In this document: positions 11,588 to 24,771 of the stretch, in pieces
How the letters are laid out: each line of letters begins with the position of its first letter
How positions within the stretch are numbered: the first letter of the stretch is position 1
Origin: Helicostylum pulchrum
Lineage: Eukaryota; Mucoromycota; Mucoromycetes; Mucorales; Mucoraceae
DNA: 64,000 nt
Direction of reading: 5' to 3'
NCBI GenBank assembly: GCA_025677825.1
Contig: JAIXMO010000042.1
Coordinates: 1-64,000 of the forward strand
Position numbers and translations under genes: made by a program
The notes under the pieces: generated by a model
Told to the model about the DNA's origin: nothing
The model's database searches: none
Seen by the model: only the letters and a program-made list of their open reading frames with translations

Positions 11588-13704
11588 ATGATTAGAGCTC
11601 GAACGATACCTTGTGTTGGTTTGTCTTTTTATATACTATAATCTATATAAAATCTGATTAACAATATTACGTTTATTTAGAATGCCGTTTACACCGTCGT
11701 AGATGTACACCCACATCTTCCAATAAATGCTCTAGATGTGATAGGCTTCGTCGAGAATGTTTAGAACTGCCAAAACCAAAAGAAAATAAATTCTATTCTG
11801 ATCTCGATTTAATCGAAGGAAAAAAATTACAACGACAAATTTTCGACATAGAACAAACTATTTACCAACTAGAAACCCAGTTAAAAACTCAAAGTTGTCG
11901 AACCATTCAAAATCATAACCATGTCATGCGTGAAATGATGATTACCAACTTGGAACATAACTGGCGACTTCAAATAAACAACGGTACCTTTCAAGTGGAA
12001 ACTGGAATAAAGAACATAAGCGACTTACTATTTATTCAGTCGAACGAAATACCATACTTATCACCCATCAGTTGTTACAGTAGTGCAAGTAGCTCATCTG
12101 ATGACGAGATAGAAACTAAACTATTAATGCATTTTTCATCGAAATCCTTTGATGGATTATCACCATTTTTAACTAAAATTTTAGCCAAATATGCTAATCA
12201 AAAGCTCAAATTACAAGACTCAAATTACCTACCAGATTATTTATTATTGCAGCCAACCGTGATAGTAGATCATTTAGTCTCGACCTATTTCATTTGCTAT
12301 AATTTACTTTCGCCTATCGTTCACGAAAATTCATTTATGGAAAGATATTTACGGTTGGAAAACCCTTTAGATGACTTGATGACGTTGTGTATTTGTAACC
12401 GAGTTTGCGGATCACCATGTAATCATATTCACTTTACTTCGCACGACAGAAGAGCAATGGCCGATTACTTTTTCGAAAAAGCTTGTAATATGATATTAGA
12501 TCAATTTGATATACCGGGAAAGAGATTAGAAAACGTAATGAGTATTAATATGTTAGGCAGGTATATGCATGCAAATTTCAAACACAAGGAAGGTGATAAA
12601 TTGATTGCGATAGCGTACCAGATTTGTTTGGATTTAGCAAACGAATTTAAAGATCCTCCACAAGCTCCATCTTATAAATATCAAGTGGAGTATGCATTAT
12701 TTACACGTCATATAACCATAACGATGTCTTTAAGAGGCCTTTTAAACGGCTTATTTGATCGTCCAACGGATGAGTCTTCGAATTTTAACTCGAAATGGGT
12801 CGCTGTGGATGATGAACCTAAAGAAACAAAAAGAGTTATTGAATCTCAAAATTGGTTCTGGAACTTATTTAGTCACTCGTACATACAACAGTTCATGGTA
12901 AATTCACATATACGTGTTTTTCTTAAAAGAAAAAGACTAACCATCATAAAAAAAAAGCTAAATATTTATAGAGCTCAAACAGGAAAAGAATACGCTTTAT
13001 CATTTGAATGCATTGTTCAATTTGAAGATGTTATAAATTCATCAGTTTCTACGATCCCAAGCAAATTTCGATTATGTGATAATTTTAAAGATGCTCAAAA
13101 ATGTATTGAAGCAATCAATAAAACGACAGATCGAATTCAATTGCTGGTGTTTATACATTTTCAAATGTTTATTGTTGGAGCCTTTTCATATTTAATACAA
13201 CCTGTTGCTTCCTATGAAGGTTACGATCAGTTGTGTTCTCGTGTTCAGCAACGATCTCTTGAAAATACACTTGATGGATGCAGGTTATTAATTCACGCTA
13301 CAAGACATTTATCAAAAATAGAAGGATCTAAAACTTGTAAGTTTTTTTTTCCTTTTTTTCACATGAAATATTTTTATTAAAACTAGACAAACTTAGGTCT
13401 TTACATAACTGCAGCGACTGATGTATTATTTGGTTCAGTTGATGCGTTACTGTTGCTACTTATGGCTCATGACCAACATATTGCAAAGGAATCACAATTT
13501 ACTCTAAGAGCTTGTCTAGAAGACATTGGTAGGATTAACCATATACAAATTGATCAGTTACCAGTAGATTCTTCACCTATTGTATCAGCTCACAAGAATT
13601 TTGTTGATTCTACTCCATTTGATTTTAAATATTATAATCGATATTCACAGCCTTGGTATGCTCTCATGTACGATATCACAAAGTATATGGCTAGAATAGA
13701 ATAA
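11588..13704 (+). CDS. Zn(2)Cys(6) fungal-type transcription factor
   Basis: Three exons (11588-11618, 11681-13336, 13397-13704) sum to 1,995 nt, 664 residues. Residues 9-37 form a complete binuclear zinc cluster: C9-x2-C12-x6-C19-x7-C27-x2-C30-x6-C37, with the basic segment RLHRRR between C12 and C19. This is the Gal4-type DNA-binding domain. A coiled-coil-like linker (around residues 50-80) suits dimerisation. The remaining ~550 residues are helical and match the general layout of the fungal 'middle homology' regulatory region, though I cannot name a subfamily or target pathway. The first intron splits the zinc cluster: exon 1 encodes only C9, and the codon after V10 is completed in exon 2. 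That junction recreates C-V-E-C, which fixes the start. It would act in the nucleus. Confidence 0.85.
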
Positions 13705-16031
13705 ACTTTATAATTTTTTTTTTTCGTTGCAATATTTATATAAAAAAACGTAATTATTTGATAATTGTGTATCATAATTTCAAAAAAAAAAAAAAAAAAA
13801 AGTGTACCACCTTTCCCCTCTTCAGATCTCCCAGCAGCAAGTAAAGGATAGATGGAAAATATTAATCTGTTACCATTCCGTGTTACAAGTTTACCGCCAT
13901 CTGGAAAATTTAATAACTCGTCCCACAATGTAATCCTAATAGATCGTACAAGCATGAGCTTTATTTTTCTTCGTGGGAAATGCATGCAGGTGTCTTTATA
14001 CCTATTTATCGACCAGTAAAAAAAAACTTTTTACCTAGGGTTTAAAATTAAGTGTCGAATAAATATACATCTTTCAATACAATTTATAATGAATTCATTT
14101 TAATGATACACTATCAGATTATTTTAGCATGGAGCAATTAAATATAATAGCGGTTCTATTTTAAGGGCGGGTTTCTCCGAGACGACTTCAGTTCCCCCCT
14201 TTAACACCACTATTACCACCACTCGATTTAAGGGTGAAATACAATTTCACAAAACTACTAAATAGAGCCGAAAAATATGGAAATAATTAACAAAAATACT
14301 ATGTTCTACAATAAGTAAGATAGTTATATTCGCCAATAAAAATGCTAACTATACAATTTTTTTTTTGTGCCGATTCCAAGTGACAATAGTGGGTTTCAAT
14401 ACAAATTATCAAGTTCTAATACTTATTCTAAAAGTTATTTTAGCCAATTACAGCGATAAGAATCTTATTTTGTAATAATAAAAAGGAAGTTTTCAAAAGT
14501 GTATTATCAATAGACGCTATTCATAAACAAAGGGATACTAATCAAACTAATAGGGAGAAGAGAATGGTTAATATATTCTATAGGAACATACATAACTAAT
14601 GCATTTTTTTTAATGACAAGTTAGATAAGCTTAAGGGCTATTATGAGAATTATAACCCATCACTGATCATTGATTATCTCTCAAAGTATTTGTGACACCA
14701 TGACATGACAATGATTTACGCGATGAACCTTATATTTGAATTCGTCCCAATGTTGATATTTATCTCTCAAAAATAAGTTTACTGTCTCTTTCTTATATAC
14801 TATTTGGGATATTTTTTAAACCGTCACTCACGAAATCACCTTATTTAATGGATGATCGATAAACACATCGTAATGACATGTAAAAATATCTAGTCTTCGT
14901 TTCTTTGATCTTATAAAGACATTAAAAAATGGATAGGTATCCATTTACGGTGTAAATTTATTTGTCAGGTGTGTCGTTACGCATTCCTAAGCAGATTCCA
15001 ACTTTCTTGGCCACCGTCCAGATATCTAATCCAATGCAATACACTGAATCTTCATCAAAATATAGTACTGGCCTCATCATTCATTATAGTTTCAAAAATT
15101 TACCAACAACATCTTTTTTTCCCCTTTTTAGTTCTTTGTTGTCTGATTGTTCTAAAGTAATAACAACGTTTTATTTTTCAGCAAGTGAAGGGATATACGA
15201 GATTTATAGATTTTGGTCTACTAGATTTCGGGTACTGCTGAGTGTATATACCGAAGATAATGGACCAAACGAATTTTGGAAAGAGCATGTAATTGTATAT
15301 TTCAGAGTGTAACGATGACGATACGGTTAAAAAGAACCACAGGTATATTATACAGTTACTAATAGATGTAGTCTGGCATAAACACAGTAAAATGTTTTTT
15401 TTGGTGAGCCGAAACTTTCTATTCTCTTAACTGGTAGTTTTGTTCTCAACTCTTAAGTATATTCAGGGTATTTACTACTAATTATTTAACTCATAAGACA
15501 CCTTTTGTTTATGGATCTATCAGAAAACTATATTATATACTTGTGCAGATATTTAGAAAGGAGACTGAATGTTTTATATATTGTGGTGAATTTGAGTTTG
15601 ATTTCGAGAGACTGGTGTAACGCTGTAGTATACAACTTTTTGACCTTTACAGTAATAAAATACTAGTTCTTTCCGTCTTAATAATTTTGGAGGTTATAAG
15701 CTTTTTGAAGTATAAAAGCAGAGTAAACCATTTTTATAGAAAGAGGGTCCCAAAGTTGCAACCCCCAAATAATTTAACTTTTCTGTTTGAAATATCTTAT
15801 CGAATGTAACAATAACCGTAACAGTCAGGATATCTTTGTCTTGTATTTTATTATTTTTCTCTCTCGTCAATTTCTTTCGACCAGAGACTGTCAATTCCCG
15901 GCCAACATTACAATATCCAATTACAACAAAAAATATGTCTGTATTTACTTATTTACAACAACGCGTATTGTTTTTTACTATGTAGATACAGAGAGACAAG
16001 TACGAAAGCCTTATAGTGGAGGCTACTTTAT
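13705..16031. other. Long AT-rich intergenic region
   Basis: Contains a 19-nt A run near 13,783-13,801 and a short minus-strand frame at about 13,985-13,800 (FPDGGKLVTRNGNRLIF) that looks eroded-coding and might be a transposase scrap. Short plus-strand frames at about 14,962-15,312 are not recognisable. No gene is supported between the transcription factor and Aip1, which converge on this region. Confidence 0.4.
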
Positions 16032-18123
16032 TTAAAATGTGACACTCCATACACGAACAGCAGCATCTTGCCCAACAGAGACTACAGTTAAATCACTGGT
16101 ATTATTCAAAAATTTAACGTTGTTGACAGCATCAACATGAGCGTTCTTTATGGCGACCTTCTTGAATGGGTTTTCACGACACCAAACATAAACATTGGTA
16201 TCGATGCTTCCACTAACCAAATATCCACCACACTTGGACCAGTCTAATGAAGTAATACGACTGGAATGGAATACCCATTTTTGAATAACGGGTTCCTTTG
16301 TCTCAGTATCATAAACAAAAATTTTACCAACACTATCACCAACTGCAAGTAAGTTCAATTGGGGATGGACAGCTAATGATGTAATGTTACCGAGATTTCT
16401 ATCCAATTCTCCAGAAAGTGTCAAATTTCCTTCACTTAAATCATATACACGGACCTTATTATCTTGGCCACCAACGAAGACAGTCTTACTATCAAGACTG
16501 ATTTCAGCAGTAGAAGGAGTAAATCCAGGGTCCTCAAGCTGTCCAATTTTTTCAAGTTGACCGTTATAGATCAAGACAGAGTCTCTGGTTGCAGCAACAA
16601 TGGTTCTATCGTTGGATACAGAAATTGAAGAAGGAAGAGATTCAGTAGAAACAATCTTTTCGGTAAACTTACAGTCAGCGATAGATCCATGACGAATGGT
16701 ATCATCCATGGCAGCAGATACTAACTCATTATCAATTGATGATAATGCAGTAACTTGGTTTTTATGTCCATCACCTTCAACACGTTCAGCAGCAGTATGA
16801 TCAGTTTCAGATCCGTACTTCCAACCAAATACACGACCGTCATAAGAACCAGTGAAAAAAGTATCTTCTTTAGATACAGAAAGAGCAGTGATTGCCTTAT
16901 TATGGCCATCAATACTACGAGAAATTTTACCAGTATTTTTATCCAAATAACTAAATTCGCCAGATAATGATGCAGTAACTATATGATTTCCCTTCCATAA
17001 ATTACCAACTTGTTGATTGTCGACAGGATTAGCAGCGGAATTAATTTCAAAAGTGCTATTCAAAACGTTAATTACACAAAACTAAAAGTCTAAAAAATAG
17101 TTCATAAAACATTAAAACACTTACTTTACAACTGTCTTGGCATTTACATCCCAGATCTTGGCAGTGTAATCAGCAGAAGAAGATAATAATTGAGTACTGT
17201 CAGGAGACCATGCAATAGAGAATACACCAGCGGTATGAGTGTTTTCAGTAGTTGACAATTCATCAATTTTATCACCAGTCTTGCCATCATATAAAAATAT
17301 TTTTCCATCTGCACCAGCGCTTGCAAAGAAGTCGCCATCAGGTGAAAATTGTACAGAGTGAACAAAACGCGTATGATCACGAATTGTCTTTACATATTTG
17401 AATGGAACACCGGTGAAAAAGGCAACAGTCATATCATCAGAAGCAGTAACGGCTTTAAAAGGACGTTGTTGGCGAATACTAACACTATTGATCACTTTAG
17501 AATGACCCGTAATTTCTCCAACAGAAGATAAAGTGTCAAAGGAAAACGCGTGACCGAAACTTTCTTTACCTTCACCAACACCGATAAGTCGCTTACTTTC
17601 ACTATCCCAAGCAATATCGCTAATCTTTCCAGAGATGGGACGGATTTCATTCTTGAGAATATGTTCTTCATTAACGGTATCCCAAATACGAATATTACCA
17701 TTGACATCTAAAATAGACTTGTGAGATATTGAAATGTTAACGGAATGGGTGTTTTAGAAAGAAAAAAATTACCTCCAGATGCCATATAGTAACCACTTGG
17801 ACTAAAACGAGCTACTGAAGTTTGAGCTTTGTGGCCGACATATTCGGTGGCAATAGAAGGGTTCTGTTACCATAACAAAGAAAAGGTTTAGTAAAAGGGG
17901 ACAGCCGCCTTTTTTGTTTTTTGTTTGGTGTTTTACCTCCAAGTTTCTGATAAAAACAGACTTGCCGTTGGTATAAGTGAATGACTCGCCCTTGGGGTCA
18001 GTGTCAAGTTTAATAGACTCTCCACGACAGGTATAAGGAAGAGGGGCAAAAGTGTATTCTACAAAATTATACATTAGTTATGGTTAAAGAGTTTTTTTTT
18101 TAGTTACTTTTTGTGTATGCCAT
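16032..18123 (-). CDS. AIP1: Actin-interacting protein 1 (WD40 repeat, WDR1 family)
   Basis: Five exons on the minus strand (18123-18108, 18058-17937, 17863-17773, 17707-17125, 17055-16032) give 1,836 nt, 611 residues, the usual Aip1 length. The start MAYTKKYTFAPLP matches the family N-terminus (xIFAPLPSTxRG). WD-type repeats run throughout: FVHSVQFSPDGDFFASAGAD, FSIAWSPDSTQLLSSSADYT, SLDWSKCGGYLVSGSIDTN, and a last repeat ending AAVRVWSVTF. Aip1 forms a twin seven-bladed propeller that works with cofilin to disassemble and cap actin filaments, in cortical patches and the cytosol. Exon 1 is only 16 nt. All introns are short GT-AG. The reading frame is intact, so the gene is probably functional. 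Confidence 0.92.
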
Positions 18124-18412
18124 TTTTTTAAGCAGGAAGAAAAGGCAAGTGAAAGAAAAACTATTTAGCACAAAGTCTGTACACGCGTGATGGGAAAAGA
18201 CCTATTTTTGGAACAAAATGTTCTCGATGAGTCTGTTATACTACTCCGCACAGAAATACTGGGAAGGTATTTACTATAAAACAAATTAATTAACCAATAG
18301 AAATGATGTATTTTCAAAGATCGAAACTTACATAAACATTTTTAGAATAGAAAATGTAATAGAAAATTAAAATGGTTAATAAATAAATAAATTAGTTGTT
18401 TTAAGCTCTTAC

Positions 18413-21400
18413 CTAGATTTCTCTAGTAATACCATCATCGATAGCAGGCCTTGAGGTGTTTCGGTTAAGGAAAATCTCGGCTTTTTTTCTGAAATCATCA
18501 GTATTTGTTTCACTGTTGTAGTCGTTGTAACGGAAAGATGGATGCTGCATCTTTAGTAGTAACATAGCCGATCCTGAAATGCATATTGCAGTAGCAGATA
18601 CGGCATGTCTTCCCTTGCGTGTTTCACGTTTCAAAGCCAATACACAATGCTTGTTAGAGCAAACTGCTGTTCCTCTTACTTCCTTGACGAGAGTACCATT
18701 CTTGGTTTTTAAGACTTTGAACGGGTGTGTTGTTTTTTTAAAGCAAAAAACGCAAGTTTGAGATGTCAAATTTTCGTTCGTAACAGCGACGGACGTATAT
18801 AGACTATGCAGTCTGGGTTTCCATACGCCTCCGTACCTTAGGTGGCCTTTAATACTTGAGTTATTACAATATCCTCTATCGCCAGTTAACATGATGGGTT
18901 GTTTATTTCCTTTGCTCGAAGTAAATTGTCTTTCGGAAGAGCAGGTTCTATCGAAACATTTCTTTTGTTGTATTTCAGTTCTACGTTTCTGTTTGATTTG
19001 TACGTTTGAATAATAAAAGTTTCGTATGTCGTTCCTGCGTTTATATTTGTTATCCATCATATCATCGACTTCTTGTATATTATTGGCGTTTTCGATATTC
19101 ATATTCATAAAACTTCTTTCAATATCCATTACAACTTTTCCTGCATCTGTTTGCTTTTTCAATTTTTCTAGCTTCATCATGCTTGTTTTAACTCCACTAC
19201 GAAACTGCAAGTCACTGGAATGGACTTTAAAAGTTTTACAAAGTGTTGCTTTGTTGATATCATCATTGGAAAAGTTCAACGCAGCGCCTTGATCATCTTC
19301 TATTTCGAAATGTTTTAAAAAAATGTGAGCAATAACTCCCAAAATAAATCTGCTTAGAAATTATATCATTTTTTACCTTTAATGTCATTCAATATTGAAT
19401 ATTTGTTAAACAGCTTTAAGTGAAATTTTACTTGGTTTATATCCAACTTTGCCGTTTCCGTCATAGTCACCAGTCCATTATCTGTTCCAGAAAACAGCAA
19501 GTCGTCTGAATAGCGTACTTGTTCGTCTAATTCTATATCTTCTGTTCTCTCGAAGCATTTATAGTTATCTTTCGTTATTTCAAATTTTTTACCAATATTT
19601 TGTCCATCTTTTATCGTAAAGTCTTTACCGTATTCCGAAGTATTAAGTTGTTTTTGAAAATTATAAATTTTAGATTTAGTAGCCTTCAGACGTTCTTTGA
19701 TAACTATTGTTTCGTTGTTGTAGTGTTTCTTTAAAAGCTTTTCTTGTTCTATTTTCTTGTATAATTCGTCATTAGTTTTTTTTTCTTGAATTGTAAAGCT
19801 TTTGTCGTTTTTATCTTTTTTTATTCATTAATTCTTCAGACGTTTAATATCACTTGTAATGATACTATTCTTTCTTATTTGAACAGCATTTTTTAATTGT
19901 AAACCGATAGCGTTTGATTCAGTTTTTAAAAGTGCAATCATATCATTAATATCTCTCTTGGCAGAAATTGACAATTGTTTTGGTGTAACTTTGCTATCAT
20001 TCTTTTGAGTGATTACTTTGCAAGAATTGGATGATGAGGTACCACGAATCAAAGTTCCAGATAATATAGCTGTTTTTAAACCCGGTAAAAAAGTTATCAC
20101 ATGATTAAACTTTTGATTAAAGGAATACGCAGTGTTTGTGATTTCAGGTAAGTCAAAAAAAGAGCTAAAGACAGTGTCTTTTTGTTCATTCACTAGTTGT
20201 CGAGAAAGAATAACCTTGCCGTCAAATCCATATATTTCAAGCTTTTTCACGCCATCTCCGGTGTTATTACCACAGAACAAGCTATATATAGCGGAGACAT
20301 CCATTGGTAAAGCATTCAAATGCCCGGGACTTGTAATAGGACAAATTTTTAAGGCTTTTTTTGAAATATCCAGCGTAGTTAAATACTTGATTGGCCATCA
20401 ATACGAGGGGTATTTGGAATGCAATGGAGTATCTATTTTTTTTTCAGGAAAATACGGTTGCATCAAATCAACTATCAATTTGCAGACATTGATTTCCTTC
20501 TCGTTGATATCATTGGAAACGTCTTGAATTTGTTTTGTTGAAATACTTTTTCCATCGTATTTATAGATGAGATTTCGTAATATGGTTTGTAATACGTTCA
20601 ATCTATTCCTGTTGACATCAGTGTTTTTAAAGGGTCTTTCATCCTCTAATCGCAGCAAATCACTAGCAGAAACTGGGTTATGTTCCGAAGACATCTCCTG
20701 TTCCAACTCTTCAATATTATCATCTTCCTACATTATAATATAAAGTTCAATTTTTGTTTGCCAAAATTAATGCAAAAAGTATACTAACCTGTTCTTTATC
20801 ATTATTCTTATTTTTGTCGTCAGACACAAGATACTCATCTTCTACACTTCTTTTCAGTTTCTAAATTTGAATATAAGATTAATTATTACCTTTCCAAAGT
20901 GAATATTAAAAGTATACGAACCTCTTCTTTTAGAACTTCAATATAAGTCTTAATACGTTCATTACACCGTTCTGCTCTCTTACGCCATTTCGGAGCGTTT
21001 GCACAATCTTCTGTGGATTTCTTGATATATTTGTCTCTTCTTTTAATTTCATTCTTAAAAAGGCTTCTTCGACTATTTCTTGACTTATGTATCAGACTGA
21101 TATTCTTTTTTGGTATACTTGGATAATTAGACATAGTTAAATCTTTGTTGCAATTTAACTTCTCCTCTCTCTTTAATTTCTTTTTTTCTACGAAATCTTT
21201 CAGTTTTTTTTTTCACGAATAGGAGCCAAGTGAATTTTTAAGAGTACACGTAATAGGCGATTTAATAAATTATTAAGTCGTTTGGGATTGTCCCATAAGC
21301 TGATGAAATTTACAGTGTATTTGACTAATGCTTGTTTCATTATATAAACATCTAGAGATTGTCGTTGATCATTTTTGGGAGGAATATGATCAACTGATAC

Positions 21401-22383
21401 CTTATGTAGCGGTGACTTTTGTAAAGTTGACTGTGTAGGTCCTCGAGATCCAAAATACGTAGATTGAATTAATTGCAAATGACTGGTGTCAAATAAAGAT
21501 TTTAGTTGCTTGTTGAAACTATCTGAATTCATAAAATCTCTATCGGGAGCAGGAGGTAAACATTGATTAGGTTGATCTACGTTAAAATCACTCGGAAGAT
21601 ACTCTTTAAGCTTTGAGACTTGAATACTAGAAAGAACTACGTTATTTGCTTCATCTAATTCAAAACGCTTGTCTTTAAATTGAATTAACATCTTGAATAG
21701 TTGAACTCCATAGGTTGTGATATAATCAGTTGATTCCACTAATGTCTTTGAAATTATTGCTAAAAATTGATGCAAAATGTCTTTAGGAAGATCTTTTCTG
21801 AAAATTTTTGTGATCGATGTAGTAAAAGCTCTAACTTCATCTGTATTATGGTTAGACGATGAAGTATCCAATACTTTATTAAGAGGGATAGTATCATCAG
21901 AAACGATTTCTTTTTCTACTTCTTTTTCTTTCCCTTTCCTTTTTCTATTTACTTCAAGGTGGTTGAATCGAAATTTTCAGCTACAAAATCCAACCAGTAT
22001 TCAATATTTCCTTTTTTTTGTCTTTTTAAAAACTTTTCTATTGTAGTAGCTGGAACGTTGGCTTTTTGTTCCGCTGTAGTGACCGTGCCTCTTTCGAGTC
22101 TTGTGGCATTTAAACATTGGGTTTTTAAAGTATTTATATCGTCTTCATTATCTAAGCACGTTCGAATTTTATTAGTTAATCTAATTCGCATTTCATTAGA
22201 TAACGCTTCAATATAGAAATTGTTGTCCGTATCGTTTTTGACTCTTTTAGTTGAGGAAGTTGAGGAAGTTGACGACTCTGCCTCGTTCTCCATCCATTCT
22301 CTTTTAAGGCCTGGAGTACGCCAGCTTGGTATTCGATTGCTACTACCTTCAAACTTGACCCTTTGTTTCTTTTTACTATGCAT
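18413..22383 (-). pseudogene. RuvC/zinc-ribbon transposon protein (TnpB/Fanzor-like), copy 2, nearly full length but broken
   Basis: Minus-strand coding pieces run almost without gap for 4 kb. They begin with ATG at 22,383 (MHSKKKQRVKF), have a Ser/Thr-rich linker, then a helical region containing KQALVKYTVNF, basic coiled-coil parts, and an acidic linker spliced by two good introns (about 20,922-20,863 and 20,789-20,731). Next come the RuvC-I-like FSGTDNGLVTMT (Asp codon 19,480-19,482) and LTGDRGYCNNSSIKGH. The end carries a zinc ribbon (CVFCF then HPF, CSNKHC) and a RuvC-III position reading KGRHAVSA. Defects: frameshift near 21,950-21,960, frameshift in a 10-nt A/T run at 21,204-21,213, TGA at 20,398-20,400, and tandem TAA-TGA at 19,830-19,825. 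The RuvC-III Asp is His at 18,605-18,607. The family link rests on motif order and comparison with the other copies in this window. Confidence 0.7.
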
Positions 22384-22869
22384 AATATTATTAAGTAACT
22401 GTATATAAAAAAAAAGAGGGGAAAAAAGAAAAAGAAAAGGAATAATGGTAGAGAAATTAATCTTAATGTACATGCGTCGTTTTCTATAAATCACCGACAA
22501 TAAAACCATTTCCACTGTTTTTTTAAAGTTAACAATTTGCCACAGTTTGAAAAGTTGCCCACGCCGACAAAGCTCTATACTACTATTATTCGATACTGAA
22601 AAGTCATCCATCCCTGTTATTGCAAATAGCCCGCTAAACACGCAATTACAAGAGACCTCGCTCTAATATTACACCCGTATATTAACCATGGCGAACAAAT
22701 CTGTTTAAAGTGAAATATTGCAAACATTTAAATACTTGGAAAGTCCATTATCAAATAAAAAATAAAAATAAAATAGGATTTGGATACACCGTATCATGTT
22801 AAATAAAAATTGCTCGCTATAAATGTAACATTACCCCGCATATGTACAAAATTGCTTATTAAAATAAAA

Positions 22870-23260
22870 ACTTTTTTTATTTCAAAAAAAAAAATTTATT
22901 TCGTAAATGCTTCTGATGTACCTGAGACATATAACCTATTAGGGTCCGAGCATTTTCAAACTTAAGGTCACACGCCGTACACGTATTGGCAAGCAAATGC
23001 GAATAACCTACAATGAACTTGTTTTGCGTCGAATTCCAAATCCCGTTGTCTGTGGCATCATCTGTCAAGGAGATGAAATATTCACCTACTATATGGATAT
23101 GAAATCTCCTAAGCTATATAGGATGGACAAGGTCTCAAAGGTGAAATTGTTCAGAAATGTGAAAGAATTATATTTCCTCCCGCACATCATTTCCAGTATC
23201 GTACAATTAAAAATAAGAATGGATTTAATAATCAAACAGTGCATCTCGAACTAAATTTTC
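22870..23260 (+). pseudogene. Fragment of a repeat-type protein of unknown function
   Basis: The plus-strand frame 22,997-23,254 reads as folded protein (RRIPNPVVCGIICQGDEIF, YYMDMKSPKLYRM, then FRNVKELYFLP) with no start context or partner exons. From memory the phrase resembles the C-terminal part of a protein family repeated in Mucoromycota, possibly the same family as the relic at 9.2-9.7 kb. Likely a relic, with no function assigned. Confidence 0.3.
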
Positions 23261-24771
23261 TATGTTATTTAAACAGAATATTGCCTTAGAAACCAGTACG
23301 AAAGCAGAATTCTCTATAATTAAAGCTGCAGAAAACAACCACCGAAACCCGCCAATCCCGTCAACAACATGGCTTTCTTCTGAAAGCTATCATCTTTCTC
23401 GAAAAAGAAAAAGTCCATTGAATAAACAGCCATAATTTTCCATAGTAACTCGCCTTCTCCTGTTGCATTAAAAACTATATATGATGTTCAATTTAAATAG
23501 TAGAGGGACTTTGTTTAAATAGTTTTCGAAATGATTTTTAGAGTGTTGAGTAATGTTGACAACGTGAGATAAAGGGACTTGATTACATGTGGGAGACTTT
23601 TTTTTTTGTACCAGCTACAATTTTCTGTTTTTTCTCGACTTTTGGAACTTGCTGTGAAAGGGCAATTAAACCGTATACTGACATACAGTCCAAAACACTA
23701 AGATTAACACTTTCGGCGTCTACATTCACTTGTACATAAGTATGCTAATAAAAGTGAAGAAAATAAAAACCAATAATATTATTACCAGTAAACATATTGT
23801 GCTTCGATCAAAAAATCAATACTGAAATTGTTTTCTTTTCCATTATGTGCCAAAGCTATCAACAGCAATGAGAGAGTTAGAATACATTATTGAAACAATA
23901 CTTGCTCAAAATAAATATTACCAACTATTTTACTGCTTTAATGACTTCACTTGACTGCATCGTACATGAATTAGATAAAAGAGACGAGCATTAATCTTGG
24001 AGCCACGGCCAATAGTTTGGTTGTATAAAGAAGAAACTAAAGGAAGGCTATTGTCGACGGCATAGGAAGCCGCCCAAGCTTCACAAGATTAATTTGACAG
24101 GGGGCATATATCACAGCAAAGTCCTAAAGATATATGCAAGACTATTTGTCGACCCAACTTTATACCTGGACCCAAGTCAGATCAAGATAAGGATAAATGC
24201 AGTTGAAGTGAATGAGAGCTTCAAATTTTCTAAGAGTAAAATAGTTTACAAGTTTCTAAACGAAAAGAGTATTGTTAGAATATTATCAAATCAAATCATT
24301 AAGCGATACTTACGCTGTATTCATTATGCTGTAAGTCACTAACGGTTGAAAAATAATGATTAAGTAGAAATAGAGATGGGTAAAAAAAATATAAAAATAT
24401 TGTTTTGTTTCAATCTCATAACAGATTATAAATACCCTTATAAAGGCGATAACTACAAACTAAATTTCTTTTCAAACAACCCAATTTCAAGATGGTCTTT
24501 TGAACTATTTTCGGAATCTATCAATGAAAGCAAATGACGTATTACGAAGAAAATCACTTTGTTGAATTCATACTTAATATAATGAACACGATTTACGAAG
24601 AAACTAAAAAGTCTGTGAATTATACTATTACTGGAAATAATTCCGTTTCTATAGGTGATATAGGTGATAATAACAACATAACTAATGTAAATAAATGCTA
24701 TAATGTATTATTTGTATACGAAAAAGATCGTAATACTAACTTCTGTTTTTGATACACATAAATGTAGAATC
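23261..24771. other. AT-rich region with one short frame
   Basis: Mostly non-coding. A plus-strand frame at about 24,073-24,342 (including INLTGGIYHSKVLKIYARLF) may be a protein relic or an unrecognised exon of the downstream gene. Another short frame occurs at 24,534-24,752. No family recognised. Confidence 0.3.

Noticed and set aside
14962..15312. 116-codon plus-strand frame
   Set aside because: Begins at a non-ATG codon in my reading, has low-complexity Ser/Phe composition and no splice partners or known domain.
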